Shown one piece after another: positions 50,701 to 56,700 of a DNA stretch of 64,000 nt. A program made the position numbers and the translations under genes. This stretch comes from Holothuria scabra (taxonomy: Eukaryota > Echinodermata > Holothuroidea > Aspidochirotida > Holothuriidae), in contig CM074189.1 of the NCBI GenBank assembly GCA_037179385.1, forward strand, positions 19,975,020 through 20,039,019. The letters are read 5' to 3'. The notes beneath the pieces were generated by a model. That model was given only the letters and a program-made list of their open reading frames with translations. It did not search any database and was not told where the DNA came from. Position 1 is the first letter of the stretch; each line of letters begins with the position of its first letter.

Positions 50701-53700
50701 TTTTTTTCTGTATGAAAAGGTTTTCTAATATAAGCATACTGACATTTCTCTGTTTAAATCTGCCTGCTCTTACAATTGTTGATTTTCTAGATAGTCCTGA
50801 TCTTAACCTTGCTTGCAGTTGGCAACTACATCAATGTGCTTCCTACTCAACTTTATTTGTACTTGAGCTCCATACATTAAAATTACAAACTGATGACATA
50901 GCACTCATCAGCATATTGGCTTTACATATTGACTAAATTTGTTGCTACTAATATTTACACTCATTGCTTCTCCTGTGGCCAAAGTGGTTGTAAGATATGT
51001 CCACTTGGCAGTTATCTCCTGCCTTAAGAAGCAACTAACAACTGAAGGGCACCACTTACAACCTATATGAACTTGAAAGTTAAGTTTACTTAACTAGCTA
51101 ACTGACCATTGTGACACACATTCATGTTGGTGTGTCATTAGACCAAGGAAGATGAACAAACTGCACATCATTAGTAACATATTATTGATATATGACTAGT
51201 TCCACCTGTATTTATAGAAGTTTTATCAAATTACTTTGTATCTACTTGATACTGATAATACCCATATGGTACTGGTTATCTCAATACATAAAATGTATTG
51301 AGATATTATCACACTAGCCAGTGGATAAAATTTCTTTAAAGCAAGGGAATGCAACTCGATCATTTGTCAATGTCTTTGAGAATTTGAGAGCATGCTCTTT
51401 GAGCAGGAGGCAGAAGACATTACCTTTTTCTAATTAAAAAAGGGATGGTTGCTAGGTGTTGCTAGGTTGCTTTGGCAAATTTGACTGTAAAGCTCTTGAG
51501 TTACATGGAAACTTCAGGAAGCTGTCATTCTTTGCACACAGTACTTTGGTTGCTTGGCACAGGTACCTACTGACTGAGAATGTTTACATTTTTTAGTTAA
51601 ATTTTAAGATGTTAGAGGCTTGGTGTCACACCTCTGCCAAACCAAGCTTGAAGTAACTGTAAGATAATCTTGCTTTATAGTATGAGCATAAATTAAGGCT
51701 CTGTAAGTAGGTATTTGGGGAGTAGTTATTTTGAGAGGAATAAGCTTATTTACAATTCATCTAATTACAGTGTAGTGCACAAAATATGTCCAGGAGGCAT
51801 AATCAAAGTGCCCTATGTTAATTTTGATGAAAAAATTACCCCCTCAAAAGTTTATTGAAGTGTATTTGAGGATCTTTAACATACTGTTTTGCATGGGTGC
51901 TGTTTCTACCCTCTTGTTATTCAGGGTAACAATGCAAACACTCAAGATATCAGAAGAGAAATAGCACTCATCCCTTCAGAAGTTGTGAAATACAACAATA
52001 TTTGAATGAGACTGTGAAAATAACATTAGGAAGATTGATTTGAGAGAAAATAGTGTGGAATGCAGAAGGAAAGGAAGCTTATTTCTTCTTTACTAAGTTT
52101 CAGTATGGTTTACAATGATTACATACATCATTTAGTGGTCACAGTATTATTGCAAACATTGTTCACTATATATGCATTTGATCATTTTTGAGCATCAAAT
52201 AAATCAGGATGTTCACAATAGATGCATAATCTTTTACTGTAAAGTGCCAAAGGAGGGCTGTATTCACATCAAATATCATCAGCTGACAGCTACAATATGG
52301 AAACTTTGTCTCCTTAACATTCACAAAGTATTGAGATTTGTTCTGGTTTACACTTGAAGAGGTGAATATTTTTCTTGCCATTTAGAAGTTTTGCCATGAA
52401 TATTAAAAAACAATTTTTACCATAAAGCAATTTTTTCCTTTTGCAGGATTGTCTTTTTCTTAGCTGTTGGTCTCTCTGCTCTAACATTTGTTACTGAGAG
52501 GAAAGAGGGCTTGCTAGTTCGTTCTTGGGTTGCAGGTATTATGTCTTATACTTTTCGGATATAGCCCATTGACTTATACATATACATGTGGACAGGCGAA
52601 CATGTATTATTATTACTAACAAAATTTGTGAAGCGTCACAACTATAAAAATATTGTCTGTTGCGCTGTACAATATTACATAAAACAAACCAAAGAAACAG
52701 AACAAGATTACAATAACATAAACAAAAGAAAGCTACACATTAAAAGCTTGCTTAAAAAGGGAAGTCTTAAGTTTAAACTTAGTAAATGCCAATGGAGGGA
52801 CATAATCTAACATCAACCCTAAGAGAATTCCAAAGGCGAGGACCAGCCATAGTGAAGGAATATTCACCAAAAGAGGTATTAAATTGAGGAGCAATTAAGT
52901 AAATTGCAGAGTCAAATTATGGTCTTTAATTATAGACTGGACAAATAAACCATTAAGGGCAATTAAGAGCTATAAAAACCAACAGAATCACCTCAAAGCA
53001 AATTCTTTAAGAAACTGGTAGCTTATGGAAGTTGTGCAAAATTGTTGAATGTGACAGAACTTCGGGGTGAGAGTGACAAGTCTTGCCGCAGCATTTTGAA
53101 CTCTTTGTAATTTGGTAATAAGATTGTCAGGAAGCCCAAACAATAGAGAGTTACAATAGTAGAGATGGCAGAACACGAAAGCATGGAAGCATGGAGTAAT
53201 GCCTCTCAAGCATCCTCAGACAGTATCCTCCTGACTTATCTAATTTTGAACAGCTGGACAAATGCCTTACTACAAATTTTACTGACAATTCAATTCAATT
53301 CAATTCAATTTATTAATCAGTCAATGCTATAAAAAGACATCGAAAATCAGAAAGTTCCTCAAGCTCCGGGAACAAAGCAATGGAGAGAGAGAAAAAAAGA
53401 AATGAGTATCAAACTGAAAATTCTTTATCAAATCATACACCAAGACTTCAGACTTGGATTATAGCATTTATCAATGGATTACCAACTAAAAGAGAATTAA
53501 CAGAAATCTTGGACAGCATTTTGGGGAACCAATAATTAGGAATTTGGTCTTACTGTAGTTAATTTTAAGCTTACTCTTTATCAACCAGTTTTGAACTTCA
53601 GAAATACAATTCTGCATGGTATTGATAGCATTGGTTTCTGAATGTTTGTCTTTGGGTTTACACAATAAGTACAACTGTGTGTCATCCATATACATGTGGG

Positions 53701-56700
53701 CCTTTGGGAGGTGGGAGAACAGGATGTTAAAAAGCTCAATGGCATTGAGAACAAATAAGACTGGACCTAAAAAGGAGCCCTGCGAGACATCACATTTTAA
53801 GTTGAAATCTCTAGAAAAGAATCAAGTTAACTACTTAGCTCATGTATGTCCTGTGAAGATTAGACTGTTAGAATTAAATTTTCATGCTCTGTAAAATATA
53901 TTTTTGAATTTTTTTAACTTGAGGTATTTTTTGATTATTCATGTGGGGGTGTTATTTGTTTTGTGTAACCGTGATTGTCAAGCATTGTCTGTACAAAGGT
54001 CAAAAACAAATCTTTCACCAGAATGGTAGTCAACTTTACCAACAGATTTTGCAAGAATCTCAAAATCTACACCTAAATTTTGGGAAGTTCATATTTTCAA
54101 TGAATGTTTGTTCACCTTAACTCATAATCAGTACCAACATACCAGGACACAGAGAGAAAGAAAGAACATTAAACTAGTAAAACCAACAACTACATTTGAA
54201 AAAATATGCTGTTTGTGGAGGGAGGGGATTAAAAGGGATAGATTAAGCTGTCTTAATTTTAGAGATGAACCACATAAGGTTGACAAAAGGTTTTATAATA
54301 AGCCGCTATAAGTCTCCAAAAGTAAAGAATAGACATTAATGTCATATATACCCCCATCCCCTTGTTTTGAAAGCCCCTATTTGGGAGTATGTAAATGGTC
54401 TGCATAAATCTTGAAATAACAACAGCCTTTTCCACTAATAATTATACACAATGCCTAACTGATGCATTGTATAATGAAGGTTATTGTGTGTGTAACTGGC
54501 TGGAAAATGCTGCCTATACAGTGGCATGTTTTGTCATAGTCCAATACACATACATCCCATGCAGTCTGGATGAAATGCTATTACCGTAACTTGCTATATT
54601 CTGCAGGTGTGAAGCCATCTGAAGTACTCTTAGCTCACGTTGGTACGCAATGTTTGATTATGCTGGTACAGATGACATCGGTTATTGTTTTCATTTTTGC
54701 TGTTTTCAAGGTCAGTCTCTTAAGGTTATGATTTCTTTGCTTTATTTCAGGTAGTTATTAAACTATCCAGTCAGCACAAAAATAGCACCTGGTCATCAAG
54801 TATATAATCACACTGACAGTTAGTCAGATATGACCATCCGGCTCAGTTTCTAACCAATTGGTTTAAGTTTGGGCCAGCCAAAGCCTTTTTCCAGTTGTGG
54901 CTCACTTGCTTGTTTTCCCTATTCCACTGATTATGCACAGCACCAAGCACAATGGCAGTAGGCTTCATTTTTAAACTCTTTGGTGTATTACCCTCCTTGG
55001 AGTTGATCTTCAGATCTCTCTACTGCAAGTTGTACTGTATTACCCTAACCGCTTGACCATGAAGTTGGCCATTGACAGTGTTAATTTTATGGCACCAGTG
55101 CATTTTAATTGACCTGTCTTGTTTAAATTAGCCAATCATACCTCCTAGCACATTTTCTCCATACAAAAATCTTTACCTTTAGGGCACCCAGAGACACTCA
55201 TTTACCTGGTGGGGACAGGAAAGCTTCTTCCCCCTCTCTGACAATCATAATTTTATGTGCTTACCTGGGCAATATTTCTTGCATTGAATAGAACAGCAAT
55301 AGACCTCATCCAGCAACTGCTCAGCTGTTATGTATTTAATGTATGTAATTTTACTGGAAAGACATTTGATGGGTGGCAACTCACGCAGCCTGTCCATGGC
55401 TTTGGTAATAGTCGGAAGAAGTTGCAAAATTTCTGTCAGAGTGGGGTTGTTCATTTCTTGTATCAATATGTAAAATAAGTAGAAAAGCAATTTGCAAACC
55501 AATTGATGTGGTTTACTATTTTGTAGCATTTTATCCCTTTCATTGGCAAAGTGGAGAATGAGCAAATTGGATTTTCATGTATCTGATTCTATTGTTTTTC
55601 ATACATTTTTGCATTGCAGGTTCCTTTAGAGGGTAATGTTGTCCTGATTATTGTACTGGCAGCTCTACAAGGTCTCTGTGGTATGGCATTTGGTCTATGT
55701 ATCTCTGCTGTGTGTGATAATGAAGTGTCTGCTGTACAGGTTGCACTAGGTTCCTTCTATCCAATCATGCTGCTTAGTGGTAAGTCTGACAGTAGTGATG
55801 GCTTAGGGGAGGGGGTGGGGGATGTGAAGCAAGGAGGGTGAGGGGAGAAGGAGGGTAATAATAATAATAATAAGCATGTACAACAGCATTCAACACCAAA
55901 AATACCTGCTCAACGTGCTTTACAAAGAAAGGAAAATCAAATCATGAAGTGTAAGCTTTATTGAACAAATGAGTCTTTAAGTTAACTCTTAGAAACGCAG
56001 AGTTCTGAGCAAGTTTGTGCGTTGTCTGGTAATTTGTTCCATAAGGCTAATGAACAATACTGAAAACTTCTACAGCCAAAGGTTTTCAGATGTAGCTTTT
56101 GAATAGTTAACTATGATTTGTTGGGGAGCAAAGTGCCCAAGTTGGATTATATGGCAAGGGAAGGTGTGACAGCTACATACGCTTTCTGATGATATGAGCC
56201 CAAAAGGCAAGTAATACAATTTGAGCTGAAGTCATGGTAAGCACCATGCACTTTTTAAAAGAGATTGAAGAGGTGAAGTGGAGTCGGGGGGTAAGGGGGG
56301 GGGGGGATACCCCCCAAAATTTGGAAGAAAATAAGAAAAGAGAAGGAAAACAAGGGAAAAAGAACACTAAATTTATGCATTGCCCCCTTGAGAGTATCCT
56401 GGCACTGACATTGAAAAGCAGTGATTAGTTAATATGTGAATAGGTTGGAAGGAGGAAGGAAAAAAGGCACTTGATTTCCCTGTAGGCTAGACGTACATGC
56501 CAAAACGTCTTGTGCTGGATCAGGAGAATCTCCAAGAAGGTGCATCATTGCCTCTGTACTTGGTCATGATTCTCCCAAACTTTTACTTTCATGTTCATTT
56601 TAATATTCCCAGGTATCATCTGGCCCATCCAGGGTATACCTTTACCATTGTATTACATCAGTTTAGCTCTACCACAAACATATGCTTCTGAGACACTTCG

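Larger units (their letters stand above)
52536..54606 (+). other. Intron 16
   Basis: It is dominated by an antisense CR1/L2-type LINE fragment (52980-53905) with a related tail-like repeat (52640-52870) and a (CAATT)n tract (53283-53311). Confidence 0.75.
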
